Source: Sediminivirga luteola | GTDB taxonomy: Bacteria; Actinomycetota; Actinomycetes; Actinomycetales; Brevibacteriaceae | DNA: 64,000 nt | NCBI RefSeq assembly: GCF_014639315.1 | Contig: NZ_BMFY01000005.1 | Span: forward strand, 186,001-250,000 | Direction of reading: 5' to 3' | Part shown: piece after piece, positions 54,898 through 63,019 of the stretch | How the letters are laid out: each line of letters opens with the position of its first letter | Position numbering within the stretch: the stretch's first letter is position 1 | The notes under the pieces: model-generated | The model's input: only the letters and a program-made list of their open reading frames with translations | Told to the model about the DNA's origin: nothing | Databases searched by the model: none | Made by a program: the position numbers and the translations under genes

Positions 54898-55826
54898 CAG
54901 ATCTTCACCCGCGTCATCCGCCCGATGAGCACCAGCCCGATCAGATAGCACACCGCGGTGAAGACCAGACCGATCTGCCCCAACACGGTGCTGGTCAGGT
55001 CGTAGAGGAGTCCCGGGGAGATCGCGTTGAGCATCAACACGATACCGACCCCGAAGCCGACCACCAGATAGCCGGTGTAGCTGGACTGCGTCATGAGGGT
55101 CTTCACCTCGCGGGCGCTCTCCTTGCGGTCCTCCAGGGCGCCCGCCATGCCGCGCAGCGCGGAGATGAGCGAGCCACCCGAGCGCTGGGAGATCACGAGC
55201 GTGCCCACCAGGACGCTGAGGTCCCGTCCGGGGACCCGCTGTTCCAGCCGCTCCAGGGCGACGTCGATGGGCGTGCCGATATTGAGCTCGTGGTTCAGCA
55301 GGGCCAGTTCCCGGCCCGCTGGATCTGACAGTTCAGTGGCCGCGATCTTCAGCGCGGTCCGGATGGACAGGCCGGCGTTCGTCGCATTGGCCAGGATGCG
55401 GGCCAGTTCCGGCAGCTGGGCCAGGAAGAGCCGGTGCTGCCGCTCCCTGAGCTTGCGCAGCACGATCAGCATGCCCCAGGCCACGCCGAAGGCGAGCGCC
55501 GCGGCGTAGAACCAGGTGATCTGCGTCAGGGCGATCAGGAAGACCAGGACGACGACGAGCAGGCCCGCCAGGGCGTATTCCACCGCGTAGACGGAGCGCA
55601 GATTCGCCTCGGTGAGCGACGTGGCCAGCCAACGGCCGAGCGGAAGGCGCTGGAAGGCACGGTCCACCGGCCGGATGACGGCGCCCCGGAAGCTGCCGCG
55701 CAGGCCACCGGACTCGGAGCGCACGATCGCGGCCTGCTCGGCGGAGCCGGCGGTGAAGAGCAGGAACCCGACCACCGCGACGACCAGCACGCCGGCCAGC
55801 AGCAGGAGGAGCAGCTCCGGGCTCAT
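54897..55826 (-). CDS. tadB: Type II/IV secretion inner-membrane protein TadB
   Basis: 309 residues from ATG 55826. N-terminal membrane segment (LLLLLLAGVLVVAVVGFLLF), then GspF-domain motifs LAQLPELARILANATNAGLSIRTALKI, NHELNIGTPIDVALERLEQRVPGRDL, and VISQRSGGSLISALRGMAGALEDR; last helix LGQIGLVFTAVCYLIGLVLI. Pairs with TadC. Start overlaps the tadA stop by one base. Slightly longer than tadC product, as usual. Confidence 0.92.
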   Translation of the reverse strand: MSPELLLLLLAGVLVVAVVGFLLFTAGSAEQAAIVRSESGGLRGSFRGAVIRPVDRAFQRLPLGRWLATSLTEANLRSVYAVEYALAGLLVVVLVFLIALTQITWFYAAALAFGVAWGMLIVLRKLRERQHRLFLAQLPELARILANATNAGLSIRTALKIAATELSDPAGRELALLNHELNIGTPIDVALERLEQRVPGRDLSVLVGTLVISQRSGGSLISALRGMAGALEDRKESAREVKTLMTQSSYTGYLVVGFGVGIVLMLNAISPGLLYDLTSTVLGQIGLVFTAVCYLIGLVLIGRMTRVKI

Positions 55827-57229
55827 CAGGCCACTCCCGGCTGCCGGCAGGAAGCGCCGGCCTCCACGGGGATGTGCCGCGGCAGGGGGTGACCTGCCAG
55901 CCACAGCCGGTCGGCCAGAACCGCCGGGACCTCGTACTGCCGGACCCTGCCGCGTACGACGCGGTCCGGTCCCGGCGGTTCCTGCTCGAAGCGCATCAGC
56001 GGACGCAGGGTGAACTCTTCGCGCCGCTTCGAGGTCACCGTCGCGATCTCCGTCACCCGGCGTGAACCATCGGCGCCGCGGGTGAGCTGGACGATCAGGT
56101 CCACGGCGCTGTTGATCTGGTCGCGCAGCGCCTCGTACGGCACTTTCAGCTCGCTCATGCTCGCCAGGGTCTCCAGGCGGGAGACGGCGTCCTCGGTGCT
56201 GTTCGCGTGCACCGTCACGAGGGAGCCGTCATGACCGGTGTTCATGGCCTGGAGCATGTCCAGGGTCTCCCCGCCGCGGACCTCGCCGACGATGATCCGG
56301 TCCGGGCGCATGCGGAGGCTGTTGCGCACCAGGTCGCGGATCGTGACCTGGCCTTTGCCCTCGATGTTCGGCGGACGGGACTCCAGCCGGATCACATGCG
56401 GCTGCTGGAGCTGCAGCTCCGCTGAGTCCTCGATGGTGACGATGCGGTCCCGGTCGGGGATCTGCCCGGAGAGAGCGTTGAGCAGGGTCGTCTTACCGGT
56501 GCCGGTACCGCCGGAGACGACGATGTTCAGGCGCGCGCGGACGCAGGCGACCAGGAGTTCGGCGGTGGCCGCGTCGAAGCTGCCCTTGCCGACCAGATCC
56601 TGCATGGTGAACGGCGTGGGGAAGCGGCGGATGGTCAGCGCGGCGCCGTCCAGGGCGAGCGGCGGGACGATGACGTTGACGCGCTCTCCGGTGGGCAGCC
56701 GGGCGTCGACCATGGGGGAGGACTCGTCGACGCGGCGGTTGACCCCGGCGACGATCCGGTCGATCGTCTGCATCAGCTGATCGTTGCTGGAGAACCCGTA
56801 CTCGAGCTTCTCCAGCTTGCCGGCGCGCTCGACGAAGATGTCGTCCGGTCCGTTGACCATGATCTCGGTGACGGACTGGTCGGCGAGCAGGGGCTCCAGG
56901 ATGCCCAGGCCGAGGGCTTCGTCGACGACCCGGCGGATGATGTTCTGCCGTTCCCGGGTGGAGAGCACGGGGCCCTGGCGGGAGATGAGGTGGCTCATCA
57001 CCCGTTCGAGCCGGACCCGCTGCTGGGTCGGGTCGAGCTTGGAGAGCTCGTCGAGGTCGATCTCGTCCAGCAGCAGCTTGCGGTAGTCCGCGGCGGCGCG
57101 TTCGGCGGCGCTGACCGGCTGGTTCGCGGTGGTGGCCGGCCGTGGCGCGCGCCCGTTCCCGGACGGCGCCTCGGGGGCGGGAGCGCCCTGGGTCAGGCGG
57201 TGGCTTTCGACTCTGCGGAGCAGCGGCAT
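55826..57229 (-). CDS. tadA: TadA/CpaF-type secretion ATPase
   Basis: 467 residues. Hexameric ATPase that drives Flp pilus assembly. Walker [12 protein letters not shown] in mid-protein, Walker B/Asp box [17 protein letters not shown], His boxes in [13 protein letters not shown], and the N-terminal CpaF domain with [22 protein letters not shown] and [21 protein letters not shown]. The last 30 residues are unusual ([20 protein letters not shown]) and overlap the upstream region of tadB. Start overlaps the tadE stop (TGATG). Confidence 0.95.
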   Translation of the reverse strand: MPLLRRVESHRLTQGAPAPEAPSGNGRAPRPATTANQPVSAAERAAADYRKLLLDEIDLDELSKLDPTQQRVRLERVMSHLISRQGPVLSTRERQNIIRRVVDEALGLGILEPLLADQSVTEIMVNGPDDIFVERAGKLEKLEYGFSSNDQLMQTIDRIVAGVNRRVDESSPMVDARLPTGERVNVIVPPLALDGAALTIRRFPTPFTMQDLVGKGSFDAATAELLVACVRARLNIVVSGGTGTGKTTLLNALSGQIPDRDRIVTIEDSAELQLQQPHVIRLESRPPNIEGKGQVTIRDLVRNSLRMRPDRIIVGEVRGGETLDMLQAMNTGHDGSLVTVHANSTEDAVSRLETLASMSELKVPYEALRDQINSAVDLIVQLTRGADGSRRVTEIATVTSKRREEFTLRPLMRFEQEPPGPDRVVRGRVRQYEVPAVLADRLWLAGHPLPRHIPVEAGASCRQPGVA

Positions 57230-57612
57230 CAGCGGACCTCGGTCTGCGGCATCGTCGCGGAGCGGGAGACGGACATCGGCGGCATCAGCTCGGTGAGCCA
57301 GCCGATCGCGAACATGGGCACCTGGACGCGGGCCTCGCAGGTGACGTCGCTGCTCCTGTTCGTGCAGCGGACGCTGGAGCCCGCGCGCAGCGAGGAGGAC
57401 AGCGCGGCCAGTCCCTCGGCCTGCCCGCTGCCGGTGGAGAGGGTCTCGGCCCGGGCGGCGTTCCGAGCGGCGGAGTTCGCCTGGCTCAGCGCGTGCATGG
57501 CCAGCAGACCCTGGAGCGCGATGAGCAGCATCACCAGGACGATCCCGATGGTGCCGACGAACTCGATGCTGATGGATCCGCGCTCGCGCGTGGTCCTGCG
57601 AAATGCGCTCAT
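57229..57612 (-). CDS. tadE: TadE-like pseudopilin
   Basis: 127 residues. Short basic leader MSAFRRTTRERG ends in Gly12, followed by SISIEFVGTIGIVLVMLLIA with Glu17 at +5, matching prepilin-peptidase sites. The hydrophobic helix is followed by HALSQANSAARNAARAETLS, the usual TadE amphipathic part, and a small external domain with two Cys (RCTNRSSDVTCEA) likely in a disulfide. Overlaps the upstream fusion gene by four bases (ATGA). Acts as a minor subunit for Flp pili. Confidence 0.85.
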   Translation of the reverse strand: MSAFRRTTRERGSISIEFVGTIGIVLVMLLIALQGLLAMHALSQANSAARNAARAETLSTGSGQAEGLAALSSSLRAGSSVRCTNRSSDVTCEARVQVPMFAIGWLTELMPPMSVSRSATMPQTEVR

Positions 57613-59246
57613 GGTTCCCTCACGACTCCTGCGCTGGCGGGGATCTTGATGGTGAAGTCCTCGGTGAACTTCACCAGCATGGGCGTGTCGAGGGTGACGC
57701 TCACGCGGTCGCCGCTGTGCTGGACGGACATGCCGTCCCGCCAGGCGCCGGGCGTCCGGTCCCGGGCCGCCGCCTCGGCGGATTTGCCCACGGCGGCGGC
57801 CCGGGCGCCCTCCGCCGCCGAATGCGAGGCGAACACCCAGGTGGCGCCAGTGAGCAGAAGCTGGAAGGCGATGACGGCCAGCGCCAGGAACAGCGTCACC
57901 AGCCCGACGAACTCGATGCTCGACTGACCGCGTTCACCGCCAGGTGTTCCCGCGCCGCTGAGCGCCGGGGTCTCCTCCGGCGCCGGGCCGGCCGCGGCGG
58001 CTTTGTCCTTCTTGCTCTTCTTGCTGCCGCGTGCGGGCTTGGTCCGCGTGCTGCGGCGCTTGCGGGGGCCATCGGCGAGCGACTCCGGGGGCACGATGTC
58101 CAGCTCGCGGCCGAGCTGCTGAACGCGCTGGGACCATTCCGGTCCCGCGGCGAGGGGATCGCGTCGGTTGACCGCCTGCTCCAGGGGCCGGTCCATCCGA
58201 GGGATGACCGCCCGGGCGGCGGAGAGGCCCACGATCTTCTTGGCCGCTTCGGGCTGGATGTCCGAGCGCTTGTCGACGGCGTTGAGGATGACCTGCACAT
58301 GCTCGGACCGCCGGGCGCCGATGCGCTCCCACAGGGCGGTGAGGCGCCGTACCCCGCGCAGGGCCAGGACATTGGCCTGGGTGACCACGCAGACCTCGTC
58401 CGCCATTTCCGCCGCGGTGGCGTTCGCCTCGCCCATCACGGAGCCGATGTCGACGATGACGGTGTCGAAGCGGGAGCGCAGCATGCCGAGGATCTTCTTC
58501 GCGGCGGCCTCCGTGACGAGTTCGCCCCGCTCGCCCTCCTGCGGTCCGAACAGCACGGAGAAGCCGCCGGGATGCTCGAACAGCACGTCGGAGAGGAACC
58601 GCGGCGAGAGCTCGTCGACGACCGGGAGCAGATCGGTGATATCGCGTTTGCGGGGTGCGTCCAGGAGGATCGACTGGTCCGGTTTCTGCAGGTCCAGATC
58701 CACCAGCACGACGCGGCGCCCGGTGGTCCGCGCCGATTCCAGCGCCAGGTGCAGCGCCAGGGTGGACGATCCCGCACCGCCCTTGGCGGAGGCGAGGACG
58801 ACCATCTTGCCCCCGGCGTCGGAGGTCTCCTCGTCGAGGGTGCGCCGCACGGCCCGCCGCAGGGAACTGCCCCAGGTGGTCGCGCTCTGGACCCGCGAGG
58901 CGACGTTCTCGAAGTTGAGCGGATACTCGATCACGCCGCGGGCGCCGCTGTCCAGGGCGGTCGCGTAGTCGCCCCGGGTGGGGTTGTCGACGACGGCGAG
59001 GACCGCGATGGCGGGGTAGCGCCCGGAGACCTCCGCCGAGAGGTCCCACATCGGCATCGGCGAGCTGGACTGGTCGATGACCAGGACGTCCGTGTCCGCC
59101 TCGCCGTACTGGGCCAGGCCGGCCAGCAGCGCCTGCGTGGAGGCGTACTGCCGTGTCACTTCCACTCCCGCGTCGGAGAGCGCCTGGCGGATCTCCCAGC
59201 CGCGCTGTTCCTCGGCGCAGCAGAGCACAGCCTTGGTCATGGTCAT
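57609..59246 (-). CDS. Fusion of CpaE/TadZ ATPase with C-terminal TadE-type pseudopilin
   Basis: 545 residues. Residues 1-130 are a receiver-like pseudo-domain (TKAVLCCAEEQRGWEIRQAL); 147-385 are a MinD/ParA-type ATPase with deviant Walker A KGGAGSST at 155-162, VVLVDLDLQKPDQSILLD and TVIVDIGSVMGEANAT. After a Lys/Arg-rich linker (about 395-430) the chain continues into GERGQSSIEFVGLVTLFLAL: Gly440 then Glu445 at +5, followed by the AAEGARAAAVGKS TadE helix and a short beta domain to residue 545. TadZ normally stands alone and locates the Tad machine at a cell pole; here it carries a membrane pseudopilin. No stop or frameshift is visible in the join. Start is coupled to cpaB (ATGA at 59243). 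Confidence 0.85.
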   Translation of the reverse strand: MTMTKAVLCCAEEQRGWEIRQALSDAGVEVTRQYASTQALLAGLAQYGEADTDVLVIDQSSSPMPMWDLSAEVSGRYPAIAVLAVVDNPTRGDYATALDSGARGVIEYPLNFENVASRVQSATTWGSSLRRAVRRTLDEETSDAGGKMVVLASAKGGAGSSTLALHLALESARTTGRRVVLVDLDLQKPDQSILLDAPRKRDITDLLPVVDELSPRFLSDVLFEHPGGFSVLFGPQEGERGELVTEAAAKKILGMLRSRFDTVIVDIGSVMGEANATAAEMADEVCVVTQANVLALRGVRRLTALWERIGARRSEHVQVILNAVDKRSDIQPEAAKKIVGLSAARAVIPRMDRPLEQAVNRRDPLAAGPEWSQRVQQLGRELDIVPPESLADGPRKRRSTRTKPARGSKKSKKDKAAAAGPAPEETPALSGAGTPGGERGQSSIEFVGLVTLFLALAVIAFQLLLTGATWVFASHSAAEGARAAAVGKSAEAAARDRTPGAWRDGMSVQHSGDRVSVTLDTPMLVKFTEDFTIKIPASAGVVREP

Positions 59247-60097
59247 CCGTCCTCGTTCTCGTCGGTCTCGCCGCCGGACTCGTCACTGTCCTCGCCGCTG
59301 TCGCCGGGTACGGTCTCCTCCGGCGGGCTGTTGAAGTTGGGGCCCAGGTCCGGGTCCTGGAAGGACTTGTCGTTCTCGTCGAACGCGGTGCCGGTCTCGT
59401 TGTTGCCCGACCGGATGATGCGCATGGAGATGGCGAAGGATTCGCCGTAGGCCAGCCGGTTGGCGTCGGCCACCGAGACCGCGAAGGTCACCGGCACGAC
59501 CATCGAGTCCTCGCCTCCGCCCTCGGTGGCGGCGCCGGCGGCCGCACCGGCGGGAACCGGCTGGCCGACCGAGACGACGAGGGCGTTCTCGACCAGGATG
59601 CCGGCCACGTTGTAGGGGATCTCGGCCCGGCGGTAGGAGGTGTCACCGACCTCCGGGCCGCCGCGGTCCCGGGCGAAGGAGGCGACGACGTCGACGATGT
59701 CGCCAGGCTGGACCCGGCCGTTGATGCCCATATCGCCTTCGAAGTTGACCGAGATCTCCCGCTCGCCGTCGGCGAGGGAGGAGGCCGCCTCGATCATGTC
59801 GGACTGCAGCCACGAGCCCGCCGTGATGTGGGTGGAGGCTTTCTGACCGGCCAGATCGTCCCGGTTGGTGATCATCTGGGCGTTCAGGTACTTGTCCGGG
59901 ATCTCTGCGGCCTCGACCTTGTCGAAGTCGATCGCCTCGTGCACGGCGATGTCCTCGGTGGCCACGTAGACCTCCGTGGTGGGGCCCACCTCGGCGCGGA
60001 CGGAGCCGACGTAGGCCACGACGCCGAGGAACACCGCGATGGCGCCGACCGCGGCGATGATCAGCGTGACCACGCCGCGCAGCTGCTTGGGATTCAC
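59243..60097 (-). CDS. cpaB: Flp pilus assembly protein CpaB (SAF domain)
   Basis: 284 residues from GTG 60097 with GGAGG seven bases upstream; the stop of the preceding gene overlaps it (GTGA). One N-terminal membrane segment (GVVTLIIAAVGAIAVFLGVV), then a SAF domain: TTEVYVATEDIAVHEAIDFDKVEA, LAGQKASTHITAGSWLQSDMI, and the RcpC/CpaB domain with NGRVQPGDIVDVVASF, GILVENALVVSVGQPV and TFAVSVADANRLAYGESF. The C-terminal 45 residues are highly acidic (GEDSDESGGETDENEDG). In Gram-negatives it joins the secretin; there is no secretin here, so its role in a Gram-positive wall is less clear. Confidence 0.9.
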   Translation of the reverse strand: MNPKQLRGVVTLIIAAVGAIAVFLGVVAYVGSVRAEVGPTTEVYVATEDIAVHEAIDFDKVEAAEIPDKYLNAQMITNRDDLAGQKASTHITAGSWLQSDMIEAASSLADGEREISVNFEGDMGINGRVQPGDIVDVVASFARDRGGPEVGDTSYRRAEIPYNVAGILVENALVVSVGQPVPAGAAAGAATEGGGEDSMVVPVTFAVSVADANRLAYGESFAISMRIIRSGNNETGTAFDENDKSFQDPDLGPNFNSPPEETVPGDSGEDSDESGGETDENEDG

Positions 60098-60876
60098 GTA
60101 CTTGCCTCCTGGGGCGGAGCCGGCGGCGTGCACAGCACGGCCACGGGGATATCAGCGGGAACGGGCGTCTCATCGCCGGGGTGCTTCAGCGCGACGCTCA
60201 GATCGGCCGGCGCGAGCACCAGCTGGGCGCAGCGGGGCGAACCCCACCAGCCGGGATCCGGATTGGGCCGGGCGAGGACCTGGGCGGGGCGCAGATGCCC
60301 GATCAGGGCCTCGGTGGCGGCGCCGATGCGGGATCCCGCCGGGCCCTCGTCGGAGGAGGGCGCGAGCGCGGCAACGGCGCCGGGGGAGGCCAGCGCGATC
60401 CGGTCCAGGGCCTTGCCGGGCTTCTTCGGGGAGTAGGCGTGCACGCCGCCACCGAGCTCGGCCAGGTAGGTGCCGCCGGGAATCCAGCTGCGCGCGTGGG
60501 TGAGCAGTGGCGTGCGCGGTTCGTTCATGGACACGACCGTGTCGGTGACGGTGAAGCACCGCATCTGCGACTCCAGCGCCGCCAGGGCCGGCAGCAGCCG
60601 GTGCGGAGGGAGCGTGGTCAGCAGGGGCTGGGCCATCTCCGTCAGGATCGCCGCGCCCAAGGGGCTCAGATCCGTGACGTGGAAGGCGACCAGCGTCTCT
60701 TCGCGGGCGGCCCGGGCCTGGTAGACCAGCCTGCGGTGCTCAGCGTGTTCCCGGCGCGGGCTGATCAGCACGGCCCAGGCGTCGTCGGGCAGGCCGTGCA
60801 CGACCGTGAGGGCGTCCTCCAGCGTGGTGGGGACGGTTCTCACGACCGCAATGGCCGATTCTGCGCGTGTCGCCAT
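60094..60876 (-). CDS. First gene of tad operon, function unknown
   Basis: 260 residues from ATG 60876. No signal peptide or membrane helix. Recognisable only as a soluble alpha/beta-looking protein: TVPTTLEDALTVVHGLPDDA, AAREETLVAFHVTDLSPLGA, TVTDTVVSMNEPRTPLLTHA, and a C-terminal ADIPVAVLCTPPAP. The pattern of short hydrophobic strands could be a degenerate receiver or ATPase-like domain, but I assign none. Its position ahead of cpaB and its GTGA overlap make it a pilus-locus component by context. Confidence 0.65.
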   Translation of the reverse strand: MATRAESAIAVVRTVPTTLEDALTVVHGLPDDAWAVLISPRREHAEHRRLVYQARAAREETLVAFHVTDLSPLGAAILTEMAQPLLTTLPPHRLLPALAALESQMRCFTVTDTVVSMNEPRTPLLTHARSWIPGGTYLAELGGGVHAYSPKKPGKALDRIALASPGAVAALAPSSDEGPAGSRIGAATEALIGHLRPAQVLARPNPDPGWWGSPRCAQLVLAPADLSVALKHPGDETPVPADIPVAVLCTPPAPPQEAST

Positions 60877-60999
60877 CGGATGCGTCCTGGGTGGGGTACT
60901 TGAGGGGACAAGGGGTGCTCTCAAGACGGCGCCGTGGCCGGGCGCGGGGGAGACCCTGGGTACGGGCGCGTCCGGTGCCGATGACCGTCTCGTCGACCA

Positions 61000-61005
61000 A
61001 TGATA
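61000..61005 (-). promoter_or_regulatory. Possible -10 box, tad operon promoter
   Basis: TATCAT on the minus strand 124 bases before the first tad gene; TATTCT at 61027-61032 is a second candidate. A GATCGG-AAA-CCGATC dyad (61058-61072) in the same divergent gap may be an operator. Confidence 0.3.
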
Positions 61006-61087
61006 ACCACGTCAAGGTGACGAATGAGAATACTCGGCCGTTACCTTCGTGTTGCCGGATCGGAAACCGATCGTTACCGTGGTGCGC

Positions 61088-61093
61088 TACGCT
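61088..61093 (+). promoter_or_regulatory. -10 box of OmpA-domain lipoprotein gene
   Basis: TACGCT eight bases before ATG 61102, no Shine-Dalgarno; leaderless or nearly so. Confidence 0.45.
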
Positions 61094-61101
61094 GACCCAC
61101 T

Positions 61102-62979
61102 ATGGCAGCATTTCCCCCTCCCCAGAATGCCCAGTCCCCGAAAGAACCGCACGACGCCGTCGCCCCCGCCAACCCGCGGATGCGGCCCCTCCGGCGACGG
61201 TTCCTGAGCCGGCATGGCGCCCTGCCGGCGATGGTACTGGCCGGCGTACTCGCCCTGGCCGGATGCACGGGAGTGGACGCCAACGGGAACGAGGGCGCGG
61301 ACGCTGACGGGCAGCCGCAGGAGACCAGCGCCCAGGCGGAGCCGGCGATCGTCGAGGAAGACGGTTTCTGGCGCGCCAACACCCTGCCGGAACCGCTGGC
61401 CGAAGCGGTCTTCACCCTCCCCTCGGCGCAGCTGGACGGCGAGGTCGCCAGCGCGCAGCTGCAGGTGCTCTCCCTGGACAGCGACGGCGAGTTCGCGCGG
61501 ATGGTGCTCGCCTGGCTGCCGCCGGCCGATGGCGCCTTCCTGGGTTCCGAGCGGCTCGCCGCCCATGAGGCCATCGCCAGCGGCGTACCGTTCGTGCGGC
61601 TCGTCGACACCGAGAACGGCGAGCTGATCGAACCGCTCCGGTCCGAGCACGGCGGGAACTTCGACGCCTCGGCGGCGCCTCAGGTGCAGGAGGCCGGGGA
61701 CAGTGACGCGGTCAATCGCGCCGGCTGCATCTGCTCCTACTCCGCCGGTAGCGACGAGGCCGCGGCAGGGCAGCCGGATCGGACCGAGCTGATCTTCCTC
61801 GACTTCCCCGCCCCGCAGAGCGCGGCAGTGGAGGTCTTCGCCGGGGAATGGCATGAGCCGCTTCCGGACGTGCCGGTCAGCCAGAGCCAGCCGTTCGAGT
61901 TCCCCGATGACGGGCTCTCGGGCTTCACCATGGTGGATGTGTCCAGCGACCGTCCCGGTGAGGTCTACGGCGGTGGTGCCCGGTACGCCCGCACCACTGC
62001 GCTGACGGGCCGCTCCGAGAGCCTGACCGGCGTGAGCACTGCCCGCAGCGGTGAGACGCAGGAGGTCAGCCTGCCCTCGGACGTGCTGTTCGAGTTCGAT
62101 TCGGACGAACTGGACTCGGATGCGCAGCGGATCGTCGGCGAGGTGGCGCAGAAGCTCAACGCCGAGGCCGCCGGGCAGACCGTGGTGATCGAGGGGCACA
62201 CGGACAACCAGGGCGCGGAGGACTACAACCAGGACCTCTCCGAGCGCCGTGCGCAGTCGGTGGCCGAGGAGATCTCCGGTCAGCTGGACGACGGCATCAC
62301 AGTGGAGACCGAGGGGCACGGCATGTCCCGTCCGCTCGTGCCGAACACCGATGCCGCCGGTGAGGCGATCCCGGAGAATCAGCAGCGGAACCGCCGCGTC
62401 GGCTTCCGCTACACGGCCGTGGAAGACTCCGGCAACCAGATCGACCTCGGCTTCGAGGGGCTCGAGGAGCTTCCAGAGGCCGAGGAGACCGAGACCGCCG
62501 AGGGTGCCCAGGCGTCGTTCCTGCTAGCCGCACCCGAGGGAGACTCCTCGGGCACCGAGGTCAGGTTCGATGTCCTGGACGCCTCGTCCGACGGTGAGCA
62601 CGGAACCCTCCGGGTCGCCTTCGCCGATCCTGACGGCGGGACGGCCACCGAGGTGTTCCAGGGCAACCCGCTGGAGCAGGACAGCGCCCACTTCGGCCGG
62701 AACCCCTTCGGATTCACCTCCGCACCGGGGATGAACAACATCAGCATCGTGGACGTGTCCGGGGAGACCATGTACTACCCCGTCAACGCGGGCGCCGAAG
62801 GCTGCCTGTGCACCGAGGTCGCCGGCACGGGGCGCGATCTGTTCGCCGAGGGCTCGCCGATGTTCGCCCGCTTCCAGCTGCCCGAGGCAGTGGAGGGGCC
62901 GCTGGTCCTGCGCGTGCCCGCCGCCGGGCAGTTCGAGCTTCCCGAAAGCGTGGTGCAGCAGCTCACCGGCGGCCGGTGA
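61102..62979 (+). CDS. Lipoprotein with OmpA domain between two copies of a CxC domain
   Basis: 625 residues. Lipobox LALAGC with Cys55 after a hydrophobic stretch; the cytoplasmic N-region is long (36 residues), and in-frame ATG 61180 would give a shorter leader, but the -10 box favours 61102. Residues about 75-310: a domain with LQVLSLDSDGEFARMVLAWL and GCICSYSAGSD. Residues about 320-437: OmpA/MotB peptidoglycan-binding domain (VLFEFDSDELDSDAQRIVGE, VIEGHTDNQGAEDYNQDLSE, RRAQSVAEE, NRRVGFRY). Residues about 470-620: a second, diverged copy of the first domain (FDVLDASSDGEHGTLRVAFA, GCLCTEVAG). Probably tethers to the wall. Function unknown; divergent from the tad locus. Confidence 0.85.
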   Translation: MAAFPPPQNAQSPKEPHDAVAPANPRMRPLRRRFLSRHGALPAMVLAGVLALAGCTGVDANGNEGADADGQPQETSAQAEPAIVEEDGFWRANTLPEPLAEAVFTLPSAQLDGEVASAQLQVLSLDSDGEFARMVLAWLPPADGAFLGSERLAAHEAIASGVPFVRLVDTENGELIEPLRSEHGGNFDASAAPQVQEAGDSDAVNRAGCICSYSAGSDEAAAGQPDRTELIFLDFPAPQSAAVEVFAGEWHEPLPDVPVSQSQPFEFPDDGLSGFTMVDVSSDRPGEVYGGGARYARTTALTGRSESLTGVSTARSGETQEVSLPSDVLFEFDSDELDSDAQRIVGEVAQKLNAEAAGQTVVIEGHTDNQGAEDYNQDLSERRAQSVAEEISGQLDDGITVETEGHGMSRPLVPNTDAAGEAIPENQQRNRRVGFRYTAVEDSGNQIDLGFEGLEELPEAEETETAEGAQASFLLAAPEGDSSGTEVRFDVLDASSDGEHGTLRVAFADPDGGTATEVFQGNPLEQDSAHFGRNPFGFTSAPGMNNISIVDVSGETMYYPVNAGAEGCLCTEVAGTGRDLFAEGSPMFARFQLPEAVEGPLVLRVPAAGQFELPESVVQQLTGGR

Positions 62980-63019
62980 ACGGCGTGCCGCGTCAGCCGT
63001 GCCCCAGCCGGGGCGGACG

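Noticed and set aside
57603-59450. Long plus-strand open frame opposite the TadZ-TadE fusion
   Set aside because: Low-complexity His/Arg/Gly composition with no family motifs; the minus frame has clear ATPase and pilin motifs.
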